DNA of 64,000 bases from Flavobacteriales bacterium (GTDB lineage Bacteria > Bacteroidota > Bacteroidia > Flavobacteriales_F > PHOS-HE28), in NCBI GenBank assembly GCA_020635655.1, contig JACJZI010000010.1:1-64000 (forward strand), given 5' to 3'. Both the position numbers and the translations under genes were made by a program. The stretch's first letter is position 1, and each line of letters begins with the position of its first letter. Positions 1 to 9,061 of this stretch are shown in pieces. The notes beneath the pieces were generated by a model. The model was not told where the DNA came from, did not search any database, and saw only the letters and a list, made by a program, of their open reading frames with translations.

Positions 1-11
1 CCGGAAAGGAC

Positions 12-19
12 TACCTTCG
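12..19 (+). promoter_or_regulatory. Bacteroidota -7 box upstream of typA
   Basis: TACCTTCG matches the Bacteroidota -7 element TAnnTTTG at seven of eight positions and lies 22 nt before the typA start. Nothing resembling a Shine-Dalgarno site lies between them. The -33 element would fall outside the window. Confidence 0.5.
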
Positions 20-41
20 CCGACCTTTTCCTCGAGCGCCC

Positions 42-1859
42 ATGAACGACCTGCGCAACATCGCGATCATCGCCCACGTGGACCATGGCAAGACCACACT
101 GGTGGACCGTATCCTGCACCAATGCCAACTGTTCCGGGACAACCAGGAGACCGGCGACCTGATCCTGGACAACAATGACCTGGAACGCGAGCGCGGCATC
201 ACCATCCTGAGCAAGAACGTGAGCGTGCGTTACAAGGGGGTGAAGATCAACATCATCGACACCCCGGGCCACAGTGATTTCGGCGGCGAGGTGGAGCGGG
301 TGTTGAACATGGCCGATGGCGTGATCCTGTTGGTGGACGCGTTCGAGGGCCCCATGCCGCAGACGCGCTTTGTGTTGGGCAAGGCGATCGAACTGGGCCT
401 GAAACCCGTTGTGGTGATCAACAAGGTGGACAAGCCGAACTGCACGCCAGATGAAGTGCACGAAGCGGTGTTCGATCTGATGTTCGCCTTGGATGCCACC
501 GAAGAGCAGCTCGATTTTCCAACGGTCTATGGCAGCAGCAAGCAGGGATGGATGGGGCCGGAGTGGAGGACCCCCACGGAGGATGTGAGCCATCTGCTCG
601 ATGTCATCCTGCAGCATGTTCCCGCCCCGAAGCAGGTGGACGGGACCCTGCAGATGCGCATCACGAGCCTGGACTACAGCAGTTTCCAAGGTCGTATTGC
701 GGTGGGGCGGATCGCCCGCGGGCGCATCAAGCCCGGCCAGCAGGTCACCTTGGTGAAGAACGATGGCACGCTTCAGAAAGGCCAGGTGAAGGAACTGATG
801 GTGTTCGAAGGCCTCGGCAAGGAGAAGGTGAAGCATGAGGTGGGCTGTGGAGAGATCGTGGCGGTGATGGGGCTGGAGAGCTTCGACATCGGGGACACGG
901 TGGCGGACGCGGAGAACCCCGAAGGTCTTGCCAGGTTCACGGTGGACGAGCCCACCATGAGCATGCTCTTCACCATCAACAATTCGCCCTTCTTCGGGCG
1001 TGAGGGGCAGTTCGTCACCAGCCGTCACCTGCGCGACCGGCTCTTCAAGGAGATCGAGAAGAACCTGGCGATGCGCGTCCAGGAGACCGATAGCCCTGAC
1101 CGGCTGCTGGTCTTCGGTCGCGGGATCCTGCACCTGAGCATCCTGGTCGAGACCATGCGGCGGGAAGGCTACGAGTTCCAGCTCGGACAGCCCCAGGTGC
1201 TCTACAAGGATGTGGACGGCCAGCGCCATGAACCGATCGAACAGCTCACGGTGCAGGTGCCGGAGCAGTTCAGCAGTCGGGTGATCGACCATGTCACGCG
1301 TCGGAAGGGGGAGATCCTGAATATCGAACAGAAGGGGGACCGCGCCTTACTGGAGTTCGCCATTCCGGCCCGTGGGATCATCGGCCTGCGCAACACACTG
1401 CTCACCGCCACCGAAGGGGAGGCCATCATCGCGCATCGTTTCAGGGGCTATGAGCCCTTCAAAGGGCCGATCACGGCCCCGCGCCCGGGTTGCATCGTGA
1501 GCGCGGAGACCGGGACCGCCATCCCCTACGCCATCGACAAACTGCAGGACCGCGGCAAGTTCTTCATCGATCCCGGCGAGGAGGTCTACGCCGGACAGGT
1601 GATCGGTGAAAGCCCGAAGCCAGGGGAGGAACTGGCCGTGAACGTGATCCGCGTGAAGAAACTGACGAACATGCGCGCCAGCGGAAGCGATGAGAAGATG
1701 AACATCGCGCCCGCCGTCAAGTTCAGCCTGGAGGAGTGCATGGAGTACATCGCCAATGACGAATACCTGGAGGTGACCCCCAAGAGCCTGCGCATCCGCA
1801 AGGTGCTGCTGAACGAGAACGACAGGAAGCGCGCTGCGAAGAAGCTGCAGGAGGCCTGA
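42..1859 (+). CDS. typA: Translational GTPase TypA/BipA
   Basis: A ribosome-binding GTPase of the elongation factor family, involved in 50S assembly and stress or low-temperature growth. The 605 residues match the usual length. The N-terminal GTP-binding domain shows G1 AHVDHGKTT near residue 11, the switch region ERGITI near 50, G3 DTPGH near 74 and G4 NKVD near 128. EF-Tu domain II, EF-G-like domains III and V and the BipA-specific C-terminal domain follow. The ATG at 42 gives the standard beginning MNDLRNIAIIAHVDHGK. A -7 box lies just upstream, so the gene probably has its own promoter. Identification is secure. Confidence 0.97.
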   Translation: MNDLRNIAIIAHVDHGKTTLVDRILHQCQLFRDNQETGDLILDNNDLERERGITILSKNVSVRYKGVKINIIDTPGHSDFGGEVERVLNMADGVILLVDAFEGPMPQTRFVLGKAIELGLKPVVVINKVDKPNCTPDEVHEAVFDLMFALDATEEQLDFPTVYGSSKQGWMGPEWRTPTEDVSHLLDVILQHVPAPKQVDGTLQMRITSLDYSSFQGRIAVGRIARGRIKPGQQVTLVKNDGTLQKGQVKELMVFEGLGKEKVKHEVGCGEIVAVMGLESFDIGDTVADAENPEGLARFTVDEPTMSMLFTINNSPFFGREGQFVTSRHLRDRLFKEIEKNLAMRVQETDSPDRLLVFGRGILHLSILVETMRREGYEFQLGQPQVLYKDVDGQRHEPIEQLTVQVPEQFSSRVIDHVTRRKGEILNIEQKGDRALLEFAIPARGIIGLRNTLLTATEGEAIIAHRFRGYEPFKGPITAPRPGCIVSAETGTAIPYAIDKLQDRGKFFIDPGEEVYAGQVIGESPKPGEELAVNVIRVKKLTNMRASGSDEKMNIAPAVKFSLEECMEYIANDEYLEVTPKSLRIRKVLLNENDRKRAAKKLQEA

Positions 1860-1951
1860 GCCACGCGCCGGGGACAGTGCGCGTGGTCGCACATCGACGA
1901 TGCCACGTGCGCGAGGCGCACCGGCGGGCCGGATCTGCTTTATTTGTGCTG

Positions 1952-2794
1952 GTGAGGCAGTTCCATTTGTTCCCATCCGGTGGGCTTTGCAATCGCATGC
2001 GGGCCATCGCGTCCGGCATGTCGCTGCAAATGCGGTCCGACTTCGACTATTTCGTCTATTGGAACATCGAGGATATCCTGAACTGTCCGTTCGAGCATCT
2101 TTTCGAGCCTTTACCGGCGTTGCGGATGTTCAGTGGCAGACCGCCCCTGTCCATCATGCACTCGAGCCGGAAGAACCTGTTCCTACCAGGCATCTATCGG
2201 TTCCTTGCCGGGGTCGAGTACTATGGTGAGCAGGAATTCGGCGCATTCAGCCTCACGGAATCTTTCGTCAATGATCTCCTGGAAAAGGAAAGCGTCCATG
2301 CGGTGGCATATTTCCGTTTCGCGGGAACTCGCGAACCCTACCGGCACTTTGTGCCCAGGCCGTTCCTGCAGGACAGGGTCGAAAGGGAAGTGCGCCGGTT
2401 CGATGTGTTCACCGTCGGAGTGCACGTCCGCCGGACGGACAATGTCGAAGCGATCCATGTGAGCCCAATGCCCGCCTTCATGGAAAGGATGGAGCAGGAG
2501 ATCGCGATCGAACCAAGAACGAATTTCTATGTGGCTTCCGATTCCAGCGAGGTCAAGCTCGCATTGATCGACCGTTTCGGGGATCGGGTCCTGACCTCCG
2601 GCGTGGACGCCAGACGGGACCGGGCCACCGGGATGGAGCAGGCCGTGGTGGAACTCTATGCCTTGTCCAGGACCCGGAAGTTGCTCGGTTCGCACAACAG
2701 CTCTTTCTCCCACACGGCAGCCGAGATCTCCGGGATCGAGGAGGTCGTCGTCAGGGCCGGTGATCATGCGGACCTGGGGATGGTGGTCGGATGA
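1952..2794 (+). CDS. NodZ/fucosyltransferase-like glycosyltransferase
   Basis: Probable glycosyltransferase of the GT-B NodZ/FUT8-like group, which moves fucose or a related sugar from a nucleotide sugar. The N-terminal GGLCNRMRAI, the central GVHVRRTDN (the arginine-containing donor-binding motif) and the later FYVASDSSEVK segment are the hallmarks. The frame is open back to a GTG at 1877, but the family begins only a few residues before GGLCNR. A TTTATTTG box at 1939-1946 would place transcription start near 1952, so I favour the GTG at 1952 (280 residues). There is no signal peptide. The acceptor is unknown: surface glycan or glycoprotein are both possible. Confidence 0.7.
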   Translation: MRQFHLFPSGGLCNRMRAIASGMSLQMRSDFDYFVYWNIEDILNCPFEHLFEPLPALRMFSGRPPLSIMHSSRKNLFLPGIYRFLAGVEYYGEQEFGAFSLTESFVNDLLEKESVHAVAYFRFAGTREPYRHFVPRPFLQDRVEREVRRFDVFTVGVHVRRTDNVEAIHVSPMPAFMERMEQEIAIEPRTNFYVASDSSEVKLALIDRFGDRVLTSGVDARRDRATGMEQAVVELYALSRTRKLLGSHNSSFSHTAAEISGIEEVVVRAGDHADLGMVVG

Positions 2795-2853
2795 TCCATG
2801 GACAGGGACCGTATTGGATCCCATCGTGTCGACCGGTCCTGTGATGGCCACGT

Positions 2854-2861
2854 GATATTTG
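2854..2861 (+). promoter_or_regulatory. -7 box upstream of the P460 lipoprotein gene
   Basis: GATATTTG differs from TAnnTTTG only at the first base and lies 17 nt before the ATG at 2879. The preceding gene ends at 2794, so a separate promoter is plausible. Confidence 0.4.
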
Positions 2862-2878
2862 GGAAATAGTTTTACCGC

Positions 2879-3388
2879 ATGGGCCGGCATGCACGATCGC
2901 TCCTTTGCGTGATCCTTTCCATGGGCCTCTTCGCATGCAAGCACGATCCCGATCCATCCGCGATCGATGCGGAACTCTACCTTTTGGCACTGAACACGGA
3001 TGGGAATGTCTGGTACAAGCATTCCGATCAATTGCTGCCGAAAAGCTCCGGCTCAGGCCACAGCCAGCCTTTGCTGAGGACGCGTTACAACGAGGTGGCG
3101 GCCACCGTTCTCGATGGGGACGGGAAGGTCCAGCCGGATGCCGTCTTCCCGATCGGCTCGCTTGTCGTGAAGGAATTGTGCGAGGATGACGGATCGATCA
3201 ACACCTATGCGGTGCTCTTGAAACGCCCCGCCGAACCAGCGGCCGATCCGAACGGCTGGGTCTGGGGATACCTGCGGGCCAATGGCGATGTGCGGGCCAG
3301 CGCATTGGATCAGGGTGCGGGATGCAGGACCTGCCATGGTCAGACAGGGCACATCGACCAGACCTTGATGAACCTCTTCTTCCCTTGA
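2879..3388 (+). CDS. Cytochrome P460-family lipoprotein
   Basis: A 169-residue lipoprotein. The first 20 residues form a lipoprotein signal with the lipobox LFAC and Cys20 as lipidation site. The body resembles the cytochrome P460 domain: a W-W-G segment (GWVWGYLR), then a C-terminal CRTCH haem-attachment motif near residues 149-153, followed by GQTGHIDQTLMNLFFP, as usual for the family. P460 proteins bind one covalently attached haem. Some oxidise hydroxylamine or bind NO, but many Bacteroidota homologues have no known substrate. It ends 6 nt from the convergent gene. Haem binding is well supported; the reaction is not. Confidence 0.75.
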   Translation: MGRHARSLLCVILSMGLFACKHDPDPSAIDAELYLLALNTDGNVWYKHSDQLLPKSSGSGHSQPLLRTRYNEVAATVLDGDGKVQPDAVFPIGSLVVKELCEDDGSINTYAVLLKRPAEPAADPNGWVWGYLRANGDVRASALDQGAGCRTCHGQTGHIDQTLMNLFFP

Positions 3389-3394
3389 GCACCT

Positions 3395-4855
3395 TCAACG
3401 GGGCCGGGTAATGAGGTACACACGGAGCTCTTCGCTGCTGATGAGGGCATGCGCAGCGGTCCGGACCTGTGTGATCGAAAGCCCATCGTCGTTGTAGCCT
3501 TGAAGCCCTGCATTGTCGGCCACCAGCAAGTACCGTTCATACGGCGATCGCCGCAGCACCTGGGCGAGATCCTGTGGCTGTAGCCGATATCGTGGCCTCG
3601 TCCAGTCGTAGTAGCTGACCAGTGAACCTGTCGCGGGACAGAAGACCGATCGGTCCAGATAACCGCTGATCGCCGGTGCGGCCTGATAGGGATGCACCAT
3701 GATCGGAAGGCCCTTGTAGCGGCTCCCGAGATACCAGTCCACGACCTGCTCCGCCGTGGACCGCGGTGTGCGCAGCCCGATCCACGTCATCGCCAGTGCA
3801 CCAGGAACCTGCAAAGCCACCAGGGCGAGGATGACGATCCGTCGGATCCCGTGCAACGATGCCGGTCGCATCCACAGAACGGCCAGAAGGCCAAGAAGGA
3901 TCGGCCCGTAGTAACGCAGGCCCTGGAACGGAGCGAGCACGGGGAACGCAAGCGTGCCGAGAGCGACGAGCAGGAAGAAGACCAGCCAACGTCCTTCGGT
4001 CCGGATGCACGCGATCGCGAGGCCCAGGCAGAAGTAGCCGAGCACTTCGTTGACGTGCGTATATGTGTTATGGAGCCAGGTGGTGTTCCAAGGCCGTGGC
4101 CGGGCGAGGTCCGGGAAGGGCAGGAACAACTGCCCGAGCATGCGACCGATCTCATCCGGCAGGGTGGCGATCGAAAGGCGATGCACGTCGGGTGTGTAGG
4201 GAAGATGATCGCCGGGCCAGGCCAGGATGAAGGCGCATGTCGCCACGGCGAGCACGGTGATAAGTCGCGCGCGTTCGGCCCGATCGATCCCGCGTTGGAA
4301 GGTCCCGGTGATCGCCCAGGCGCCCGCCACCACGATGCCCCAATAGTGCGTCATCGCCAGCGCCATCAGTGCGAGCATGGTGGTCCAGGGGCGTTCGGTG
4401 TCGTGTGCGAGCAGGGCGATAAAGAGGAAGCACATGCCGGGACCGTAGTTGCGGGCGATCACGGCATACTCGAACAGCACGAAATAGCCGAACACGGCCA
4501 GTACCCGGAAGAGGATTGGCCAGGGTGCGCGGAACAGGATGATCCATGCGGTGACCACGGCGAACAGGCCATGCAGCACGCCCATGACCAGCGGCCGATG
4601 GGTCAGCAGGGTGAGGCCGTGCACCAGCAGCGGCCACAGCGGTGGATGGCCCTCGTTGCGCAGGGCATGCAACAGATCGTGCACGCTGTGATGGTCGCGC
4701 GCCAAACACCACACCTGCATCTCATCGAGCCACATGCCACCGCGCGCCACGCCGATGGCGACCACGAGCGTGTAGAGCGCCCAGGCGGTCCGGGCGATGG
4801 TGCGGTCGCGGGGGGCGTGTGCGTCATGCACCATGATGATGATGAAGGTGCGCAT
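3395..4855 (-). CDS. GT-C family membrane glycosyltransferase-like protein
   Basis: A 486-residue polytopic membrane protein of the dolichyl-phosphate-mannose mannosyltransferase type (GT39/ArnT-like). After the first membrane segment (ALYTLVVAIGVARGG) comes WLDEMQVWCLARDH, with the acidic residues at the position of the catalytic Asp/Glu in the first outer loop. NEGHPPLWPLLVH follows, again typical of GT-C enzymes. About ten hydrophobic helices and a soluble C-terminal part follow. Such enzymes transfer sugars from polyprenyl-phosphate carriers to proteins, lipids or glycans on the periplasmic side. It begins 18 nt after the DnaE-type gene and may be cotranscribed with it. The acceptor cannot be inferred. 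Confidence 0.7.
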   Translation of the reverse strand: MRTFIIIMVHDAHAPRDRTIARTAWALYTLVVAIGVARGGMWLDEMQVWCLARDHHSVHDLLHALRNEGHPPLWPLLVHGLTLLTHRPLVMGVLHGLFAVVTAWIILFRAPWPILFRVLAVFGYFVLFEYAVIARNYGPGMCFLFIALLAHDTERPWTTMLALMALAMTHYWGIVVAGAWAITGTFQRGIDRAERARLITVLAVATCAFILAWPGDHLPYTPDVHRLSIATLPDEIGRMLGQLFLPFPDLARPRPWNTTWLHNTYTHVNEVLGYFCLGLAIACIRTEGRWLVFFLLVALGTLAFPVLAPFQGLRYYGPILLGLLAVLWMRPASLHGIRRIVILALVALQVPGALAMTWIGLRTPRSTAEQVVDWYLGSRYKGLPIMVHPYQAAPAISGYLDRSVFCPATGSLVSYYDWTRPRYRLQPQDLAQVLRRSPYERYLLVADNAGLQGYNDDGLSITQVRTAAHALISSEELRVYLITRPR

Positions 4856-4873
4856 CTTTCCGGAAGGGGACGT

Positions 4874-7800
4874 TCACCCGGCCAGCCGCGGGTCCGGCTT
4901 CCAAGGCAGTTTCTCCATGGCTTGGGTGCGCAGGGCGCAATGCCCGAACTCCTCCTCGACCACGCCGGTGAGGCGGTAGATGCCGCGCCCGCGGAAGGGG
5001 TGCCGTTCCGCGATGGCCGGGAACTGCGTGCTGTCCCAGAAGTCGCCGGCCGTGTCGATGAACGAGCCGAAGGTCATGTCCTGTCCGGTGTGGGTATGCG
5101 TGGCCTTCACGTGGATCATGTAGCCCAGCATCTGCACGCGACGGCCGACGTGGGCGGGCATTTCACGGGCGAGGATGGGGGGAAGTGACGAGGTGAATGG
5201 CGAATGGGGGTCGGTGAATGGAACGGAACGGTCGTTCCCTTTCCATTCGCCATTCGTCAACCCGCATTCACCTGCATTCACCAGCGTGAACGGATCGCAC
5301 AGCGGGAAGCCGAGCAGTTCCAGTTCGTCATAGGCGTCGGCGAGCGGATGGTGGTGCAGCTCCGGCAGGCGCGGATCCTCGACCCGGGTGATGAAGAGAT
5401 CGCCGATGGGGTCGGCCGAACGGGGCCCCTCGTGCAGCAGGGTGAGGTCCCAGAGCAGTCGTGGTTTGCTCCGTCCGGTGAAGCGCAGTGCCCCCACGCG
5501 TACGAGCATCCGGGCCTGTTCCACGTGCAGCGGCACGCGACGCAGCAGGTCGGGCAGGTCGGTGAAGGGACCGTGGCGATCGCGTTCCTTCAGCAGCAGT
5601 TGCGTCACCTCCGCGGGGAAGCCTTTGATGTTGTTGAGACCAAGGAACAGGAGTGGTGGGTGATGGGAGGCGATCGTGGAGTGGCGCTGTCGCATCCCGC
5701 TCATCACTCCACGCTCCGCACTCACCACCTCCCCCAACGTACACAACTCACCGCTCCGGTTCACGCACGGCGCCTCGATGACTGCGCCGGCGCGCTTCGC
5801 CTCATGCAGGTAGAACTCGGTATGGTAGAAGCCGCCGAAGTTGTTGGCCACGCCCACGAGGAACTCCAGCGGATGATGCGCCTTCAGGTAGAGGCTTTGG
5901 TAGCTCTCCACGGCGTAGCTCGCGCTGTGGCCTTTCGCGAAACTGAAATCGCCGAAGCTCACGATCTGCGTCCACAGCTCCTCGATCTCATCCAATGGGT
6001 GGCCCTTCGCCAGGGCACCGGCAAAGAAGCTCGCGCGCACCTCGCCGAACTCCTTCCTGTTGCGGAACTTCCCGCTCATGCTCCGCCGCAGGACGTCGGC
6101 CTCGGCCAGGGACAGCCCGGCGTATGCGTAGCCGACCTTGATCACGTCCTCCTGGTACACCATCACGCCGAAGGTGTCGGGCATGATGTCCAGCAGTTTC
6201 TTCGGCGCCAGCTTGCGGCGTTCGGGGTCGTGGTAGCGCAGCAGGTATTCGCGCATCATGCCGCTGTGCGACACGCCGGGGCGGATGATGCTGCTGGCCG
6301 CGACCAGTCCCTTGTAATCGTCCACGCGCATCTTCTTCATCAGCATGCGCATCGCCGGGCTTTCCACGTAGAAGCAACCGATGGTGTCGCCCGTGCGCAG
6401 CATGTCCTTGATCACCGGGTCCTGCTTGAAGCGCTTCACGTCGTGGATGTCGATGCGCTCACCGGTGCGGCGCTCTACCAGTTCCACCGCGTCGCGGATG
6501 TGTCCGAGCCCGCGCTGACTGAGGATGTCGAACTTGTACAGACCGATGTCCTCGGCCTCCACCATGCTGAACTGCGTGGTGGGGAAGCCCTTCGGCGGCA
6601 GGTGCAATGCGGTGTAATGGGTGATCGGCCGTTCGCTGATCAGCACGCCACCGACGTGGATGCTCAGATGACCGGGCAGGCCCTTCAGGCGTGGGGCGTA
6701 GCGGTGGATCGCCTGCACGATCGGGTCGCTCTCCGGGGGTGCGCTCGTGCGCCCCGAGAACTCCAGGCGGTCACCCTTGCCGATCCAGCGGGGGCGGGAA
6801 GGATCCCCTGCGCTCAGCGCCGCGATCTCATGGGGTGGCAGGCCGAAGACCTTGCCCAGTTCCTGCACGATCGCACGCTCCTGGAAGGTGCTGTAGGTGG
6901 CGAGCAGGGCCACGCGCCGTCCTTCCCCGTACTTCTCGAAGAGCCTTTGTGTGATGCGGTCGCGGTCCTTCCAGCTGAAGTCGATGTCGAAGTCGGGGGG
7001 CTTGTCCCGGGCGGGATTGATGAACCGCTCGAAGTAGAGGTCCAGCTCGATCGGGTCCACGTCGGTGATGCCCAGGCAATAGGCCACCAGGCTGTTCGCG
7101 CCGCTGCCCCGCCCGACATGGAAGAAGCCCTGCTGCTTCGCGAAGCGCACCAGGTCCCAGTTGATCAGGAAGTAGCTCACGAAATCCTTCCCTTCGATCG
7201 TGCGCAGCTCGTGCTCCAGGCGCCGCAGCACTTCCGGTGATGGATCGCCGTAGCGATAGCGCACACCCTGCTGGGCCAGCTCGTGCAGCAGCCTGCGGTC
7301 CTCCTCCGCGTCACCGCTCCAGGTCCGCAGGTTCTTGCTGGTGTTGAAGGCGAGGTCCACTTCGCATTGTTCCAGCAGGGCCTCGGTGCGCTTGAGCAGT
7401 TCGGGGGCGTGGGCGTATGCCCGCAGCAGTTCCGCCGTGCTGAGGAAGCGCTCATCGGGTGGGGCGAGGTCGGCCGGTGTGAGCTTGGTGTGCAACGTGT
7501 TGCGGTCGATCGCGCGCAACAGGCGGTGCGTGTTGCGATCGGCCTTGTGGCGGAAGGTGGCCGGGGTGAGCGCGACGTATTTCTCCTTCGGATGGGTCAG
7601 GCGGGCGAAACGCATCCGGTCCACCTCGCCCGGCCGTACGCCGATGAACTCGTTCTCCCGCAACACGGAAGGAATGTGCCTTGCGCCGTAGGGATGGATG
7701 AGGAAGGTGTCCGGCAGTTCGGGAGCGCGCTCGGGCAATGCTTCACCATCGAGCAGGTGGTCGGTGAGCAGGCCGTTGAGCTGATGCAGCCCCGCGTTGT

Positions 7801-8032
7801 TCCGCGCCAGGCCGACGTAGAGTTGTCGCATGCCCGAACGGAGGTCGATGCCCGCCACGGGATGCACGTCGTGGTCCTTCGCTTGGCGGAAGAACTCGCT
7901 GTGCCCCGCCGAGCAGTTGATGTCGGTGAGCGCCACGTGGCGATGCCGGCCGGCCTGTACCTCCTTCAGCAACTGCTCGGGCGAGAGCACCCCGTACTTG
8001 AAGCTGAAGAAGCTGTGGGCGTTGAGGAGCAT
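4874..8032 (-). CDS. DNA polymerase III alpha-type polymerase, DnaE2-like
   Basis: C-family DNA polymerase of 1052 residues, shorter than replicative DnaE and of the size of accessory DnaE2-type polymerases used in damage-induced mutagenesis. A PHP domain occupies about residues 1-200, but its metal site looks degenerate: LNAHSFFSF replaces the usual HxHS motif and ALTDIN replaces ALTDH. The palm carries PPDFDIDFSW near residue 347, the catalytic aspartate pair. Helix-hairpin-helix and OB-fold regions follow. The ATG at 8032 sits directly after a large palindromic sequence. The same-strand DinB gene and the S24 repressor gene upstream suggest a translesion cassette. I infer that it is not the main replicase. 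Confidence 0.85.
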   Translation of the reverse strand: MLLNAHSFFSFKYGVLSPEQLLKEVQAGRHRHVALTDINCSAGHSEFFRQAKDHDVHPVAGIDLRSGMRQLYVGLARNNAGLHQLNGLLTDHLLDGEALPERAPELPDTFLIHPYGARHIPSVLRENEFIGVRPGEVDRMRFARLTHPKEKYVALTPATFRHKADRNTHRLLRAIDRNTLHTKLTPADLAPPDERFLSTAELLRAYAHAPELLKRTEALLEQCEVDLAFNTSKNLRTWSGDAEEDRRLLHELAQQGVRYRYGDPSPEVLRRLEHELRTIEGKDFVSYFLINWDLVRFAKQQGFFHVGRGSGANSLVAYCLGITDVDPIELDLYFERFINPARDKPPDFDIDFSWKDRDRITQRLFEKYGEGRRVALLATYSTFQERAIVQELGKVFGLPPHEIAALSAGDPSRPRWIGKGDRLEFSGRTSAPPESDPIVQAIHRYAPRLKGLPGHLSIHVGGVLISERPITHYTALHLPPKGFPTTQFSMVEAEDIGLYKFDILSQRGLGHIRDAVELVERRTGERIDIHDVKRFKQDPVIKDMLRTGDTIGCFYVESPAMRMLMKKMRVDDYKGLVAASSIIRPGVSHSGMMREYLLRYHDPERRKLAPKKLLDIMPDTFGVMVYQEDVIKVGYAYAGLSLAEADVLRRSMSGKFRNRKEFGEVRASFFAGALAKGHPLDEIEELWTQIVSFGDFSFAKGHSASYAVESYQSLYLKAHHPLEFLVGVANNFGGFYHTEFYLHEAKRAGAVIEAPCVNRSGELCTLGEVVSAERGVMSGMRQRHSTIASHHPPLLFLGLNNIKGFPAEVTQLLLKERDRHGPFTDLPDLLRRVPLHVEQARMLVRVGALRFTGRSKPRLLWDLTLLHEGPRSADPIGDLFITRVEDPRLPELHHHPLADAYDELELLGFPLCDPFTLVNAGECGLTNGEWKGNDRSVPFTDPHSPFTSSLPPILAREMPAHVGRRVQMLGYMIHVKATHTHTGQDMTFGSFIDTAGDFWDSTQFPAIAERHPFRGRGIYRLTGVVEEEFGHCALRTQAMEKLPWKPDPRLAG

Positions 8033-8033
8033 G

Positions 8034-8072
8034 GATCACGTGATCGACGGATAGTGCGTCGATCACGTGATC
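8034..8072 (-). promoter_or_regulatory. Twin GATCACGTGATC palindrome over the dnaE-type start
   Basis: Two perfect 12-bp palindromes GATCACGTGATC (8034-8045 and 8061-8072) form the arms of a 15-bp inverted repeat (GATCACGTGATCGAC ... GTCGATCACGTGATC) with a 9-nt centre. The repeat ends one base before the ATG of the DnaE-type gene. A TACTTTAT sequence (8080-8073, minus strand) could be the -7 box, so the repeat would cover the transcription start and leader. On the minus strand the centre contains TATCCGTC, also present upstream of dinB. It could be an operator or a leader hairpin. Confidence 0.6.
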
Positions 8073-8093
8073 ATAAAGTAGGCGATCGGTGGA

Positions 8094-9008
8094 TCACTCC
8101 TCCCCGAAGAAGTCGCTATCAATGCGCTTCACGGCGTAGGTGCGTTGCGTGGTGACGCCGAGGTCGTGGTCGATCATGAGCTGCGTAAGCTCCTCGCCGT
8201 CGATCAGGACGATCTTGGTCTCGTTGCGCGGTTGATATTCTCGGGCCTCTTTTGTGAAGGAGGAGGTGGTGATAAAGATGCCCTTCTTGGCACCCTGCCC
8301 GGCGAGGGCACCCACGAACTTTTGGATCTCCGGACGGCCCACGGTGTTGCCGGTCTGCCACTTTTTGGCCTGGATGTAGATCACGTCCAGCCCAAGTTTG
8401 TCCTCCTTGATGGTGCCATCGATGCCCTCGTCGTTGCCCTTGGTGAGCGCCCGGCCAGCATCTTTTACTGAACCCCCATAGCCCATCTTGACGAGCAGTT
8501 GGACCACGAAGCGTTCGAAGTCCATCCAAGTGAGTGCGTGGACCTTTGAAAGCAGTTCATCAGCCAGGGCTACCTCGATCTGCTCATATGCATCGTCAAG
8601 GACCTCCTCGGGCGTTCTTGTATTTGACTCCGCCGATGGCTCATCGTTGGAAGTGTCGTTCCGTTTTGCGGTCTGGAATTCAACGAATTCCGGATATCTC
8701 TTCAAATAACCAATGGATATGTGAGCGATCCCGCTGTCGAGGGCCTCTTTCCCTCGGTCTGTGATATGCACGGTAGCACGGCTGGGAGAGTTCAGTAGAC
8801 CTGCCTTTCGCAAGTATGTGCTGGCCCAGATCACGCGATTGTAGAATCGGGCTTGCCGCCCACTTGGCAGAAGTTCGTTCCGCTCCTGCTCGCTCAGTTC
8901 GAAGTGTTCCGCTAGTGCTGGTACAAGATCCTTTAGGCGATGATCTTTCTTATCATTCACCAGATCTAGCAATGGGAGCATGATGCTCTGAAAGTCGGGT
9001 ACTGCCAT
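8094..9008 (-). CDS. Mrr-type restriction endonuclease
   Basis: Probable type IV restriction enzyme that cuts modified DNA, 304 residues. The N-terminal half (residues 1-130, VPDFQSIMLPLLDLV to GKEALDSG) is the Mrr_N winged-helix-like DNA-reading domain. The C-terminal half is the PD-(D/E)xK domain: MDFERFVVQLLVKMGY, then GNDEGIDG, LGLDVIYIQAKKW with the catalytic (D/Q)xK core, and GIFITTSSFTKEA. The frame is open to 9239, but that extension translates a non-coding element; MAVPDFQS at 9008 is the family-like start. It lies between the DnaE-type gene and dinB on the same strand. A role in defence is inferred from the family only. Confidence 0.85.
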   Translation of the reverse strand: MAVPDFQSIMLPLLDLVNDKKDHRLKDLVPALAEHFELSEQERNELLPSGRQARFYNRVIWASTYLRKAGLLNSPSRATVHITDRGKEALDSGIAHISIGYLKRYPEFVEFQTAKRNDTSNDEPSAESNTRTPEEVLDDAYEQIEVALADELLSKVHALTWMDFERFVVQLLVKMGYGGSVKDAGRALTKGNDEGIDGTIKEDKLGLDVIYIQAKKWQTGNTVGRPEIQKFVGALAGQGAKKGIFITTSSFTKEAREYQPRNETKIVLIDGEELTQLMIDHDLGVTTQRTYAVKRIDSDFFGEE

Positions 9009-9061
9009 TACCGGTACTGTGCTGTTTCCGTGACAAGATCGCATATCCAACGTGATGCTCT

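Noticed and set aside
2805..2845. Imperfect inverted repeat as a terminator after the 1952-2794 gene
   Set aside because: The arms match only with a bulge, the loop is over 20 nt and there is no T-tract.
3692..5188. 498-residue plus-strand open frame
   Set aside because: Antisense to the GT-C protein; low-complexity His/Gln/Asp/Gly composition.
5204..7240. 678-residue plus-strand open frame
   Set aside because: It is antisense to the DnaE-type gene, has no domain I recognise and an amino acid make-up (Ala, Val, His, Gln, Arg) typical of the reverse frame of GC-rich coding DNA.
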